NCBI GenBank assembly: GCA_949547975.1
Contig: CATITW010000301.1
Location: 1-6,334 of the forward strand
DNA length: 6,334 nt
DNA from: Cryomorphaceae bacterium
GTDB taxonomy: Bacteria; Bacteroidota; Bacteroidia; Flavobacteriales; Schleiferiaceae
Reading direction: 5' to 3'
The notes below the pieces were generated by a model that did no database searches, was not told where the DNA came from, and was given only the letters and a program-made list of their open reading frames with translations. Made by a program: the position numbers and the translations under genes. This document shows positions 5,991-6,334 of this stretch, piece after piece (the stretch's first letter is position 1; every line of letters starts with the position of its first letter).

Positions 5991-6334
5991 ATGGATAGAT
6001 TTTCATTTTTAGGTAGCGTACATGCTGACTTCATCGAAGAGCAGTACGAGCGCTATCTCAAAAATCCAGACGGCACAGAGCCTAGTTGGAGAGCTTTTTT
6101 CCAAGGGTATGACTTTGCGAAAGAAGTGTACTCTGAAGAGGATTTAGTAGGTGCAGGCGTTTCTGACGAGGTCATCAAAGAGTTTCACGTACTCAACCTT
6201 ATTCAGGGCTACCGCTCAAGAGGACACTTGTTCACGCACACGAACCCGGTTCGTGACCGCCGTGAATACAAGCCTACTTTAGCGCTCGAAAACTTTGGCC
6301 TTTCCAAAGAGGATTTAGATACAGAATTTAAAGC
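5991..6334 (+). CDS. sucA: 2-oxoglutarate dehydrogenase E1 component (N-terminal part, cut by window edge)
   Basis: This is the thiamine-diphosphate-dependent E1 subunit that decarboxylates 2-oxoglutarate and passes the succinyl group to lipoyl-E2 in the TCA cycle. The window holds 114 codons of a gene expected to encode about 900 residues or more. The start MDRFSFLGSVHADFIEEQYERY contains the short E1o N-terminal helix that contacts the E2/E3 core, followed by PSWRAFFQGYDF (31-42). The segment VLNLIQGYRSRGHL (67-80) is the conserved entry to the E1o fold, comparable to YRFRGH in E. coli SucA. The ATG at 5991 follows an A/C-rich leader with no Shine-Dalgarno, like other starts here. The reading frame stays open to the edge. 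A sucB (E2) gene commonly follows in related genomes, but that lies outside the window. Confidence 0.93.
   Translation, partial: MDRFSFLGSVHADFIEEQYERYLKNPDGTEPSWRAFFQGYDFAKEVYSEEDLVGAGVSDEVIKEFHVLNLIQGYRSRGHLFTHTNPVRDRREYKPTLALENFGLSKEDLDTEFK

Overview
The window looks like ordinary chromosomal DNA from a member of the Bacteroidota, probably a flavobacterial-type lineage. Three features point there. Three start regions carry an exact TAnnTTTG -7 promoter element, the Bacteroidota consensus. Start codons lack Shine-Dalgarno sequences, and some follow A/C-rich leaders. The proteins (a roughly 630-residue PurF-type amidotransferase, a 74-residue DUF2795 protein and the SucA N-terminus) resemble flavobacterial versions as I remember them. 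Assignment is by recognition of motifs and families; no search was run.

Left third (1-3032): a divergent module for breakdown of 3-hydroxyanthranilate, the late part of the kynurenine (tryptophan) pathway. On the minus strand is an aldehyde dehydrogenase of the ALDH8A1/2-aminomuconate-semialdehyde dehydrogenase type, cut by the left edge. Across a 99-bp divergent spacer, on the plus strand, lie 3-hydroxyanthranilate 3,4-dioxygenase and, 3 bp later, 2-amino-3-carboxymuconate-6-semialdehyde decarboxylase. Together they convert 3-hydroxyanthranilate to 2-amino-3-carboxymuconate semialdehyde, then 2-aminomuconate semialdehyde, then 2-aminomuconate. This diverts the ring-opened intermediate away from spontaneous closure to quinolinate and NAD synthesis. 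The spacer holds a palindrome that could be an operator.

Middle (3033-5529): a good promoter precedes a long PurF-type glutamine amidotransferase/phosphoribosyltransferase. Its stop codon directly abuts the start of a PduO-type cob(I)alamin adenosyltransferase, so the two look like one transcription unit.

Right part (5530-6334): a small, very acidic DUF2795 protein with its own promoter and a strong intrinsic terminator, so probably a monocistronic unit. It is followed by the start of the 2-oxoglutarate dehydrogenase E1 gene (sucA), cut by the right edge.

No RNA genes, mobile elements, CRISPR arrays or long repeats were seen, and no gene-free stretch exceeds 150 bp. I see no clearly new biological system. 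The points most worth checking are the candidate operator, the deviations in the PurF-type enzyme, and the conserved-looking acidic small protein.
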